In this document: positions 7,941-13,380 of the stretch, in pieces | How the letters are laid out: the number at the start of each line of letters is the position of its first letter | Numbering within the stretch: the stretch's first letter is position 1 | Source: Candidatus Thalassarchaeaceae archaeon | Lineage (GTDB): Archaea > Thermoplasmatota > Poseidoniia > Poseidoniales > Thalassarchaeaceae | Reading direction: 5' to 3' | NCBI GenBank assembly: GCA_030747885.1 | Contig: JASLJW010000163.1 | Coordinates: 1 to 13,380 of the forward strand | Length of the DNA stretch: 13,380 nucleotides | Notes under the pieces: model-generated | Database searches by the model: none | What the model was told of the DNA's origin: nothing | The model's input: the letters and a program-made list of their open reading frames with translations, nothing else | Made by a program: the position numbers and the translations under genes

Positions 7941-8171
7941 TCAAACCATTGTTGGCGCAGGGTGATCGTCCCCTTTATCATCAGGCTTGCGAACTCTTGT
8001 CCACACATTTGCCATCAATTCATCATGATGGTGCATGCAATAATAGAAGCGACGATATGCTTCCCTGAATGAATACGCTTTCTTTCCAGTAGCTACCAGA
8101 AAACCTTCCGGGGAGAGGCGAGAAATTACTTCACCTTCAACGGTACATCCGGGGTGGTCACAGTTGGGCAT
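7941..8171 (-). CDS. small Cys/His (putative zinc-binding) protein
   Basis: 76 residues. The N-terminus is PNCDHPGCTVEGEV (C4, H6, C9) and a second cluster YYCMHHHDEL provides C45, H47, H48 and H49. The CxHxxC ... CxHHH arrangement looks like a small zinc-ribbon or treble-clef-like metal site, with a basic aromatic stretch (FREAYRRFYY) between. I do not recognise a family. The start is certain: an in-frame TGA lies directly before the ATG, and GGTGA (8178-8182) is 6 bases upstream. It lies 44 bases after the biotin carrier gene and 40 bases before the membrane protein, so it is probably cotranscribed with both. A role as a partner or regulator of the membrane protein is only inference. Confidence 0.75.
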   Translation of the reverse strand: MPNCDHPGCTVEGEVISRLSPEGFLVATGKKAYSFREAYRRFYYCMHHHDELMANVWTRVRKPDDKGDDHPAPTMV

Positions 8172-8177
8172 TCATCA

Positions 8178-8182
8178 TCACC
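8178..8182 (-). promoter_or_regulatory. GGTGA ribosome binding site for the Cys/His protein
   Basis: The - strand reads GGTGATGATGAATG. Of the three ATGs, only the last (8171) opens the long frame, 6 bases after GGTGA, and it is directly preceded by an in-frame TGA. Confidence 0.6.
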
Positions 8183-8198
8183 TGTAACTCACATCACT

Positions 8199-8218
8199 TG
8201 AATCATTGTGATGATTCA
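8199..8218 (-). repeat. 8-bp perfect inverted repeat at the carrier-protein stop codon
   Basis: TGAATCAT and ATGATTCA form a perfect 8-bp stem around a 4-base loop (8207-8210). On the - strand the TGA stop of the biotin carrier gene is the first three bases of the stem. No T-run follows, so it looks more like an RNA hairpin for processing, stability or coupling than a terminator. Confidence 0.5.
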
Positions 8219-8641
8219 TTCGATTTCATCTCCTTCTTCTGATTTTGGTTCTATTACTACCAATGCCATGTTAGCTTCCACATTATCTCCTTCAGAGCAA
8301 TTGACTGAAGTAATGGTTCCAGAAACAGGCGCAGTCACTTCATTCTGCATTTTCATTGCTTCGAGGATTAGAATCACTTGGCCTTCTACAACTTCTTCAC
8401 CTTCTGAAATTTCTAGTGTCACAATCTTTCCAGGTATGCTAGTAGATACTGTTCCAGATTTCACTCTTGAACCTCCGCCTCCACTTCTTCTACGAGGGGC
8501 AGGGGCTGCGCCAGTTCCTTCTGGTAATTTTACGATGTATTCTGCTCCAGATACAGTGGCACGTAATTGCCCCCCTTCCATTTCATCAATAAGGATAGAA
8601 TAGGTTTCCCCATCTATTTCGATATCGTAAGTCTCAGTCAC
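8216..8641 (-). CDS. biotin carboxyl carrier protein of propionyl/acyl-CoA carboxylase
   Basis: 141 residues. It carries carboxybiotin between the biotin carboxylase and the carboxyltransferase subunit. The C-terminal ~75 residues are a biotinyl/lipoyl domain with the signature ILEAMKMQNEV; Lys97 is the biotinylated residue, followed by APVSGTI and GDNV. The N-terminal ~40 residues (YDIEIDGETYSILIDE...) are a small beta domain seen in stand-alone carriers of this type. The linker is Ala/Pro/Arg/Gly-rich (APAPRRRSGGGGS). The start is GTG at 8641, five bases after GGAGGTGA (8646-8653); an ATG at 8645 is out of frame and too close to that site. It lies 4 bases after the 85-residue gene and downstream of the carboxyltransferase gene, as expected for one complex. 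Confidence 0.93.
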   Translation of the reverse strand: MTETYDIEIDGETYSILIDEMEGGQLRATVSGAEYIVKLPEGTGAAPAPRRRSGGGGSRVKSGTVSTSIPGKIVTLEISEGEEVVEGQVILILEAMKMQNEVTAPVSGTITSVNCSEGDNVEANMALVVIEPKSEEGDEIE

Positions 8642-8645
8642 ACAT

Positions 8646-8653
8646 TCACCTCC
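8646..8653 (-). promoter_or_regulatory. strong ribosome binding site selecting a GTG start
   Basis: GGAGGTGA on the - strand is the best anti-16S match in the window. It lies four bases before the GTG at 8641, and it overlaps the TGA stop of the 85-residue gene, which suggests translational coupling. Confidence 0.65.
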
Positions 8654-8903
8654 ACGTACTTCTGGAATTTCTTGCTCTCATGAGATTCTTTCTTCCGAAT
8701 CTCATCCTTCTATGATCTTGAGCAAATGCCGGTCCAGGTAATCGCCCAACATTAGACCTATCATCGATTATTTTTGATGTGTGAATCTTCACTGCCATTG
8801 CAATAGCAAGGTGAATTTTGTTATCGATTTGATTAATTTCAATATCCCTCGAGTCCCTCAGGATTCTTCCAATCTCAGAAGAAAACGATGTATTGTCTTC
8901 CAT
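8646..8903 (-). CDS. small basic protein between carboxylase subunits, possible accessory (epsilon/gamma-like) subunit
   Basis: 85 residues. The N-terminal half is acidic and helical, and the middle contains IHLAIAMAVKIHTSK, an Ala-rich helix similar in style to small accessory subunits of acyl-CoA carboxylases and decarboxylases. The C-terminal third is strongly basic (DHRRMRFGRKNLMRARNSR). There is no membrane helix. The gene is real on context: its GAGGT ribosome binding site (8910-8914) overlaps the carboxyltransferase stop codon, its own TGA overlaps the strong site of the carrier gene, and it fills the gap exactly. Being locked between the carboxyltransferase and carrier genes argues for a subunit or assembly role in the complex. 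That function is inferred from position; no family match is certain. Confidence 0.75.
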   Translation of the reverse strand: MEDNTSFSSEIGRILRDSRDIEINQIDNKIHLAIAMAVKIHTSKIIDDRSNVGRLPGPAFAQDHRRMRFGRKNLMRARNSRSTWR

Positions 8904-8912
8904 TATTTTACC

Positions 8913-10463
8913 TCAGAGGGGAATATTACCATGCTTTCGTGCAGGTCGAGATTCTTCTTTATCCATTAGATGTCCTAGTGCTCTTGATAGGCGCTCTCTT
9001 GTTTCTGAAGGATCTACTACGTCATCCAAGTACCCGAGTGATGCTGCCTTGTAGGGGGTTGCAAATGACTCGGTGTAATCATCTACTAATCTAGCACGTT
9101 CTTGTTCTGGGTTTGATGATGATTGGATCCTTTTCTTGTGAATTATCTGAACTGCTCCTTCTGCCCCCATTACTGCTAACTGAGCAGTTGGCCATGCAAT
9201 ATTGTAGTCCCCACGAATATGCTTAGAGGACATAACATCGTATGCGCCTCCGTATGCTTTCCGAAGGATAACGGTCATCTTTGGAACTGTGGCTTCAGCA
9301 TACGCATAGAGTAATTTTGCCCCATGTCTGATAATCCCGCCCCATTCTTGGCCAGCACCTGGAAGAAATCCTGGAACATCGACTAGAGTAAGAAGTGGAA
9401 TGTTGAATGCATCACAGAATCTAACAAATCTAGCTGCTTTTACTGATGCATCGATATCAAGACACCCGGCTAAGAAATTTGGCTGATTAGCAACAACTCC
9501 AATTGAATGTCCATTCAGCCGAGCAAATCCACATACGATATTCTGAGCAAAGTCTGCTTGAACTTCTAAGAATGCCCCATAGTCAACAATCCCTTCAATT
9601 GCTGTAAGGACATCATATGGTTTTGATGGGTCTTCAGGGACGAGATTCCTGAGTGTTTCAGAATCTACACTTGGTTGACCTGAGGTTTTTTGCGGCGTCC
9701 GTTCAAGATTATTACTAGGTATATGACTGAGTAAATTCCGTACTAATTCTAAAGCATCTTCATCGGAATCTGCCGTGAAATGAGTCACTCCAGAACGACT
9801 GGCATGTGTATTTGCTCCTCCAAGCTCTTCAAAGGATACTTCTTCATTGGTTACTGTTTTGATTACCTCTGGTCCAGTGATGAACATATGTGCCGTTTTA
9901 TCGACCATTACGACAAAGTCGGTGATTGCAGGACTGTATACTGCTCCACCGGCACATGGTCCCATGATGACGGAAATCTGTGGAATAATTCCACTTGCTC
10001 GAACATTTCTGAAGAATATTTCAGCATAGGACCCCAAAGAAGCAACACCTTCCTGGATTCTTGCCCCTCCACTGTCATTCATTCCAACAACTGGCGCTCC
10101 TGTCTTCAGAGCCATATCCAATAATTTGCAGATTTTTAGTCCATGCATTTCGCCAAGACTACCTCCGTAAACAGTGAAGTCTTGTGCGTAACAATACACT
10201 GTCCGCCCATCCACCATCCCATAACCACAGACTACTCCATCACCAGGGATTACATTTCGATCCATCCCGAAATCAGTGCAACGATGTTCGACCAGTGCAT
10301 CAATTTCTTGGAAAGTACCTTCGTCTAGGAATGATTCAATTCTTTCTCTAGCAGTCATTTTTCCTTTGTTATGTTGGGCATCTATTCTGTTTTGACCCCC
10401 TCCAATCTCAGACTGCCCTTTGCGGCGCCTGAGGTCTTGGAGGCGCTCCTTCGTCGACTCCAT
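8913..10463 (-). CDS. pccB: propionyl-CoA carboxylase, carboxyltransferase (beta) subunit
   Basis: 516 residues, the usual size for this subunit. It transfers the carboxyl group from carboxybiotin to propionyl-CoA to make methylmalonyl-CoA. Two crotonase-like halves are visible. The N-terminal one has NDSGGARIQEGV (129-140) and MGPCAGGAVYSPA (167-179). The C-terminal one has VDVPGFLPGAGQEW (361-374) and ILRKAYGGAYDVMSSKH (399-415), then AWPTAQLAVMGAEGAV. The Gly pairs form the oxyanion holes. Asp409, in GGAYD, is at the position that favours propionyl-CoA over acetyl-CoA in characterised carboxyltransferases, so propionyl-CoA is the likely substrate. The start is fixed by an in-frame TAG 12 bases upstream. 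The gene heads a - strand run with an 85-residue gene 9 bases on and the biotin carrier after it. The biotin carboxylase subunit is not in the window. Confidence 0.93.
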   Translation of the reverse strand: MESTKERLQDLRRRKGQSEIGGGQNRIDAQHNKGKMTARERIESFLDEGTFQEIDALVEHRCTDFGMDRNVIPGDGVVCGYGMVDGRTVYCYAQDFTVYGGSLGEMHGLKICKLLDMALKTGAPVVGMNDSGGARIQEGVASLGSYAEIFFRNVRASGIIPQISVIMGPCAGGAVYSPAITDFVVMVDKTAHMFITGPEVIKTVTNEEVSFEELGGANTHASRSGVTHFTADSDEDALELVRNLLSHIPSNNLERTPQKTSGQPSVDSETLRNLVPEDPSKPYDVLTAIEGIVDYGAFLEVQADFAQNIVCGFARLNGHSIGVVANQPNFLAGCLDIDASVKAARFVRFCDAFNIPLLTLVDVPGFLPGAGQEWGGIIRHGAKLLYAYAEATVPKMTVILRKAYGGAYDVMSSKHIRGDYNIAWPTAQLAVMGAEGAVQIIHKKRIQSSSNPEQERARLVDDYTESFATPYKAASLGYLDDVVDPSETRERLSRALGHLMDKEESRPARKHGNIPL

Positions 10464-10487
10464 GATGTCCCCATTCTACGATGTTGC

Positions 10488-10496
10488 CCATAATTC
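10488..10496 (-). promoter_or_regulatory. TATA-like element before pccB
   Basis: On the - strand, GAATTATGG lies about 29 bases before the pccB ATG, inside the 96-base gap between the divergent pccB and mutase genes. The spacing fits an archaeal TATA box with a leaderless or near-leaderless transcript, which agrees with the weak ribosome binding site of pccB. Confidence 0.3.
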
Positions 10497-10559
10497 ATGC
10501 CCTTGTATGGTTTGGATGTTAGACGGTTGTTTCAAGACGAACGAGCGAACTCGCAATCC

Positions 10560-11006
10560 ATGGACCCCCTCCGCATAGTCGTCGCCAAGCCCGGCCTCGA
10601 CGGGCATGATCGGGGTGCAAAAGTTGTAGCCCGAGCACTTAGGGATGCAGGACACGAAGTCATTTACACTGGATTGAGAAGGACTCCTGAAGAGATCGTT
10701 AGAATCATCGAAGATGAAGATGCGTCTGTCATCGGACTTTCTTCATTATCTGGAGCACATGGTTTCCTCTTTCCAAGAGTTTGTGAACTATTGAAAGAAG
10801 CAGGATTAGATGATGTGGTTGTTTTTGGTGGGGGAATAATCCCTCAATCCGATAGGCCAGCCTTGTACAATGCAGGAGTGAGGGCAATTTTTGGCCCGGG
10901 AACTCCGACAGATGAGTTCACTCTATTTCTCAACGAGGTTCAAAAACGAAGGTCTTCGAATCAGCCTGTTGGAGTGAGTTCCTCTGATGGTTGGCATTGG
11001 GGTTGA
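10560..11006 (+). CDS. methylmalonyl-CoA mutase, cobalamin-binding small subunit
   Basis: 148 residues. It is the stand-alone B12-binding domain that pairs with a separate catalytic subunit to convert methylmalonyl-CoA to succinyl-CoA. Near the N-terminus, RIVVAKPGLDGHDRGAKVVA holds the DGHDRG motif, and His16 is the lower axial cobalt ligand. Further signatures are DAGHEVIYTGLRRTPEEIV, IGLSSLSGAH and VVFGGGIIP, followed by GVRAIFGPGTPTDE. The frame extends up to an ATG at 10497, but the family begins a few residues before the VAKPGLDGHD stretch, so the ATG at 10560 is chosen; no clear ribosome binding site supports either start. It is divergent from the carboxylase genes and 4 bases upstream of the MeaB gene. 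The large subunit lies elsewhere. Confidence 0.93.
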   Translation: MDPLRIVVAKPGLDGHDRGAKVVARALRDAGHEVIYTGLRRTPEEIVRIIEDEDASVIGLSSLSGAHGFLFPRVCELLKEAGLDDVVVFGGGIIPQSDRPALYNAGVRAIFGPGTPTDEFTLFLNEVQKRRSSNQPVGVSSSDGWHWG

Positions 11007-11010
11007 TTCA

Positions 11011-11883
11011 ATGTCCAATTCGGAACTTGCATCTCAAACTGCTGCTGGTTCAAGAAGGTCACTTGCTCGTCTCTTGACTTTAATACAAGATGGGGAAACT
11101 GAAGCCATTGAATCAGTTTCAAATGTTGAGAATGTTAAATCGATTGGAATCACAGGGCCCCCAGGTGTCGGTAAATCTTGTTTGACTGATTGTCTAGCTT
11201 CATTTTGGGCAGGCAAAGGCGAACGTGTGGGAGTACTATGTATCGATCCAAGTTCTCCACTTACAGGTGGTTCTCTATTGGGTGATCGAATGAGAATGGA
11301 ACAAAGTGGAGTAGATGATAGGATTTTCATTCGTAGTGTGGCTACTAGGTCCTCATTCGGGTCTCTTCCTTTACGGCTCAGAGCCATGATTTCAGCACTT
11401 TCACTTGCAGGGATGGATAGAATCTTGATTGAGACGGTTGGAGTTGGTCAGACAGAAATTGGAATTGTCTCAATGACTGATTCAGTTCTACTTGTTGATG
11501 GCCCAGATAGGGGAGATATTGTGCAGGCTGAGAAAGCTGGATTACTAGAATTAGCTGATGTAATCGTAGTAAACAAAGGAGATTTAGATGGGGCGGAGCA
11601 GGCTGCTGCGAACATACGTTCTGGACTTGCATTGGGTAATGCTGAATCGGTTCCAGTTTTGGTAGTAAGTGCATTGAATATAGTCGGAATAGATGAATTG
11701 GTTCACGCGTTGGAAAATGTGCAAGTCCGTTCTTCTGTTGAAGAAATAAGATGGCGACATCGACTAACATCTGCTCTACTAGATCAGGTGCTATCTGATT
11801 CAAAATTTGACTCTACAGTAATTGATTTGGCGGAAGGAAGGATTTCCTTAGAACAGGCGCTTCAAATCATTTTGAAGCAATAG
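11011..11883 (+). CDS. meaB: MeaB/ArgK-family GTPase, methylmalonyl-CoA mutase chaperone
   Basis: 290 residues from the chosen start, slightly shorter than the usual ~310-330. It is a G3E-family GTPase that loads and protects the cobalamin cofactor of methylmalonyl-CoA mutase. Visible motifs are Walker A GPPGVGKS (49-56), the IDPSSPLTGGSLLGDRMRM switch block (from 78), IRSVATRSSFGSLP (107-120), ETVGVGQTEIGI and the guanine-specificity motif NKGD. The C-terminal ~50 residues are the helical dimerisation arm, apparently shortened. The usual ATRGHLGG loop reads ATRSSFGS here. An alternative ATG at 10987 overlaps the mutase gene; the ATG at 11011, four bases after the mutase stop, fits the family N-terminus (LASQTAAGSRRSLARLLTLI). 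Its position right after the mutase subunit supports the chaperone role. Confidence 0.93.
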   Translation: MSNSELASQTAAGSRRSLARLLTLIQDGETEAIESVSNVENVKSIGITGPPGVGKSCLTDCLASFWAGKGERVGVLCIDPSSPLTGGSLLGDRMRMEQSGVDDRIFIRSVATRSSFGSLPLRLRAMISALSLAGMDRILIETVGVGQTEIGIVSMTDSVLLVDGPDRGDIVQAEKAGLLELADVIVVNKGDLDGAEQAAANIRSGLALGNAESVPVLVVSALNIVGIDELVHALENVQVRSSVEEIRWRHRLTSALLDQVLSDSKFDSTVIDLAEGRISLEQALQIILKQ

Positions 11884-11910
11884 GAAGAAAAGTGAATGCC
11901 CTTAATTCAT

Positions 11911-11915
11911 GGTGA
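11911..11915 (+). promoter_or_regulatory. GGTGA ribosome binding site inside an apparent longer frame
   Basis: GGTGA begins at the last base of an upstream ATG (11909) and lies 5 bases before the ATG at 11921, so the second ATG is the likely start of the kinase-like gene. Confidence 0.6.
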
Positions 11916-11920
11916 ATAAG

Positions 11921-12580
11921 ATGGAAAATGAATCAACTGTGGAGTTAATTCAAGCTAATCCTGATGATCATGTGCCCGCTTCCGTAGGTGGATTCAGCGG
12001 CCATCTATTCCGCCGACTGTTTCATGTTGGAATGGCAATAATTCCGTTTTTGTATTACTATTGGGAGGGGCTAGATTATTGGGTAGATCTCATTTTTTCA
12101 TTCAATCCTCAACAATTAGTTAGTTTCGTAGCATTCCTTTTCTTGATTATTGAAGGGATTCGGCTAAAATTTGGTTTGGTTGTTTTTGGTCAGCGTGATT
12201 ATGAGAGTAAACAATTATCTGCATTTTTCTGGGGGGGTCTTTCTGTTTGTTTGGTGCTATTACTTGCTCCTGAAGAAGGATTACAGAATAGTGCATTTGG
12301 GATGCCGCTAATTCTTAGTCTCAGTTTTATAGATCCATTAATGGGCGAATTAAGAAGAGCCAAATGTTCTGCAAGGACGGTAATAAAACTGGGATACGTA
12401 GGCACTTTTACGATTTGGGTGGCTTGCTCCTTAATTATCGAGACTCCTCTTTTCATTGCACCTTTCATTTCTGCAATAATAGTGGCATCAGAATGGCCTA
12501 GGTTAACATGGATTGATGACAATGCTACAATGTTATTGATTCCACTAGCGTTCTTACTACTGCTTGCTCCATTTCTGTGA
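11921..12580 (+). CDS. polyprenol/phytol (dolichol) kinase-like membrane protein
   Basis: 219 residues with about six to seven membrane helices. The pattern matches CTP-dependent lipid kinases of the SEC59/VTE5/DGK1 group: an N-terminal RRLFHVGM (31-38), like the family R-K-x-x-H-x-x-G; a central SLSFIDPLMGELRR (133-146) in place of the family GDxxAxxxGRR loop; and a C-terminal EWPRLTWIDDNATMLLIPLA (191-210), like the family E...DDNxxxPL. Members phosphorylate polyprenols such as dolichol or phytol in the membrane. In archaea, recycling of geranylgeraniol or dolichol for lipids or N-glycosylation would be a sensible role, but this is inference. The central Gly-Asp is replaced by Ile-Asp-Pro, so activity is uncertain. 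It lies 37 bases after meaB and is followed by the 46-residue membrane protein gene. Confidence 0.65.
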   Translation: MENESTVELIQANPDDHVPASVGGFSGHLFRRLFHVGMAIIPFLYYYWEGLDYWVDLIFSFNPQQLVSFVAFLFLIIEGIRLKFGLVVFGQRDYESKQLSAFFWGGLSVCLVLLLAPEEGLQNSAFGMPLILSLSFIDPLMGELRRAKCSARTVIKLGYVGTFTIWVACSLIIETPLFIAPFISAIIVASEWPRLTWIDDNATMLLIPLAFLLLLAPFL

Positions 12581-12604
12581 GATTTTTATGGTTTAACTCG
12601 GGTT

Positions 12605-12613
12605 AGATTTACA
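12605..12613 (+). promoter_or_regulatory. TATA-like element before the 46-residue gene
   Basis: AGATTTACA is centred about 29 bases before the ATG at 12638, and no Shine-Dalgarno-like sequence precedes that ATG. The distance fits a leaderless archaeal transcript. The match is weak. Confidence 0.25.
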
Positions 12614-12637
12614 ATCCTGATAATTGTGGCCTCAAAC

Positions 12638-12778
12638 ATGGCAACTAATGAAGAGTCAGTTTCAGGGTCGGATGAGAGTTCTGGAATAAGTGGAGATGAA
12701 GTTTCTCAATCAACCTATATCTTTGTGTATATCTTGGCCATGGTTGTTTCAGCTTGGATTTTCGTACGTTATTGGTGA
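12638..12778 (+). CDS. small single-helix membrane protein (46 aa)
   Basis: 46 residues. Residues 1-26 are acidic and Ser-rich (MATNEESVSGSDESSGISGD), and residues ~27-43 form one membrane helix (YIFVYILAMVVSAWIFV), ending RYW*. The layout suggests a tail-anchored protein with a cytoplasmic acidic head. No family is recognised. It sits between the lipid-kinase-like gene and asnB on the same strand, and a weak TATA-like element lies ~29 bases before the ATG. The clean split into an acidic soluble part and one helix, plus the use of a gap that otherwise holds nothing, argues that it is real; conservation in relatives would be needed to be sure. Confidence 0.55.
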   Translation: MATNEESVSGSDESSGISGDEVSQSTYIFVYILAMVVSAWIFVRYW

Positions 12779-12810
12779 TGCAGTTTCAAATCTCTCCATA
12801 GGTCTCAGCG

Positions 12811-13380
12811 ATGTGTGGTATTACTGGAATATTCGGTAATGATGACCCCCATCTTTGTTCAGAAATGACCTCTTGCCTGAACCATAGAGGGCCAGATGGC
12901 AATGGTGTTTGGTCTGATTCTATAGGCCGTAATGGGAACATCTCACTAGGGCATACGCGTTTGGCAATTCTAGATGTAATGGGTTCCAATCAACCATTAT
13001 TCAGTGATCATGGATGTGTTTTAGTTCAGAATGGTGAGATATACAATCATTTGGAGATTAGAAAAAGTACACGTTACCCTTGGAGAACGAATGGTGATGG
13101 TGAATCCATTCTTGCTGCTCATCGTGAATCAATCGGTTCACCCTTAGTCACCCCTGAACCACCCGTTGGTCAAAAAAGAGGCTGGTTTAGTTGTTCGACC
13201 GGGCCGAATCGGGCAAATCGACATGTTGAGTGGGTAAGTCGTTTGAATGGGATGTGGGGTTTTGCATTATGGGATTCACAAAATCAGGAATTGATTCTTT
13301 GCCGAGATCCTATGGGAATTAAGCCATTGTTGAGGTGGCAGTCTAATGATGGAACCTTACTATTCGCATCTGAGGCAAAG
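12811..13380 (+). CDS. asnB: asparagine synthetase (glutamine-hydrolysing), N-terminal part, cut by window end
   Basis: The first 190 residues are visible and the frame is open at the right edge. This is the class II glutaminase (Ntn-hydrolase) domain: MCGITGIFG with catalytic Cys2, NHRGPDG (24-30), GHTRLAILD (47-55), LVQNGEIYNHLEIR (71-84), NGDGES (94-99), RLNGMWGFALWD (144-155) and RDPMGIKPLL (165-174). The domain releases ammonia from glutamine for amidation of aspartate or, in relatives, other acids. Between GDGES and RLNG there are about 28 extra residues (around 109-137: PLVTPEPPVGQKRGW..., including Cys128) compared with the usual spacing. The start is set by Cys2; no clear ribosome binding site is seen. 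Whether it makes asparagine or modifies another substrate (some AsnB paralogues act in cell-surface pathways) cannot be told without the synthetase domain. Confidence 0.92.
   Translation, partial: MCGITGIFGNDDPHLCSEMTSCLNHRGPDGNGVWSDSIGRNGNISLGHTRLAILDVMGSNQPLFSDHGCVLVQNGEIYNHLEIRKSTRYPWRTNGDGESILAAHRESIGSPLVTPEPPVGQKRGWFSCSTGPNRANRHVEWVSRLNGMWGFALWDSQNQELILCRDPMGIKPLLRWQSNDGTLLFASEAK

Noticed and set aside
9780..10124. 114-residue open frame on the + strand inside pccB.
   Set aside because: The opposite strand encodes a fully conserved carboxyltransferase here; the frame is a shadow.
10542..10553. CGAG-CGAA-CTCG hairpin just before the mutase start.
   Set aside because: Only four base pairs; expected by chance in a GC-rich stretch.
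10497..10559. Longer N-terminus (21 residues) for the cobalamin-binding subunit.
   Set aside because: The family starts a few residues before the VAKPGLDGHD stretch; the extra residues look like upstream DNA. Not excluded, as neither start has a clear ribosome binding site.
10987..11010. Start of meaB overlapping the mutase gene.
   Set aside because: The eight extra residues lie inside the mutase coding end; the ATG at 11011 fits the family and the 4-base gap.
12583..12587. T5 run after the lipid-kinase-like gene as a terminator.
   Set aside because: Too short and interrupted by ATGG; equally likely to be part of a weak promoter for the next small gene.
12786..12989. 67-residue open frame on the - strand at the start of asnB.
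   Set aside because: The + strand here encodes the conserved glutaminase N-terminus with Cys2, RGPDG and GHTRLAI; the reverse frame is a shadow.

Overview
The window looks like a piece of a marine planktonic archaeal chromosome, most likely Thermoplasmatota of the Marine Group II / Poseidoniales type. By eye the GC content is in the low to mid 40s. Four kinds of sequence point that way: GGTGA- and GGAGG-type ribosome binding sites a few bases before several starts, mixed with starts that have none; a very large secreted protein with Asp-rich Ca-binding repeats, one C-terminal membrane anchor and a Gln-rich tail; a SEC59/VTE5-like polyprenol kinase relative; and an acyl-CoA carboxylase split into separate small subunits. 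The lineage is inferred from gene style, not from a marker gene. No tRNA, rRNA, CRISPR array, IS element or integrase is visible, and no gene-free stretch reaches 300 bases.

Left part (1-6691, all + strand): the 3' end of a small acidic helical protein with two TerB-like repeats, followed by a T8 terminator. Next is a 1137-residue surface protein with a signal peptide, seven ~62-residue blades (a complete seven-bladed propeller), about nine DxDGDG/Cys modules, a membrane helix and a Gln-rich cytoplasmic tail. Then come an HD-domain (d)NTP phosphohydrolase of the SAMHD1/COG1078 type and a bacterial-type NADP-dependent glutamate dehydrogenase.

Middle part (6692-10463, all - strand): a five-gene run with very tight spacing. 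In transcription order these are the propionyl-CoA carboxylase beta (carboxyltransferase) subunit, an 85-residue basic protein that may be an accessory subunit, the biotin carboxyl carrier protein, a 76-residue Cys/His protein, and a ~10-helix membrane protein rich in conserved-looking His/Asp/Trp. The last two have no function I can assign.

Right part (10560-13380, + strand): transcribed divergently from the carboxylase genes are the cobalamin-binding subunit of methylmalonyl-CoA mutase and its MeaB/ArgK GTPase chaperone. Together with the carboxylase they form most of a propionyl-CoA to methylmalonyl-CoA to succinyl-CoA module. The biotin carboxylase, the epimerase and the large mutase subunit are not in the window. 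A polyprenol/phytol-kinase-like membrane protein, a 46-residue single-helix membrane protein, and the 5' part of an asparagine synthetase (asnB type) with an unusual insertion in its glutaminase domain follow.

The most unusual items are the uncharacterised Cys/His protein plus His-rich membrane protein pair attached to the carboxylase operon, the 85-residue protein between two carboxylase subunits, the asnB insertion, and an 8-bp hairpin exactly at the carrier-protein stop codon.
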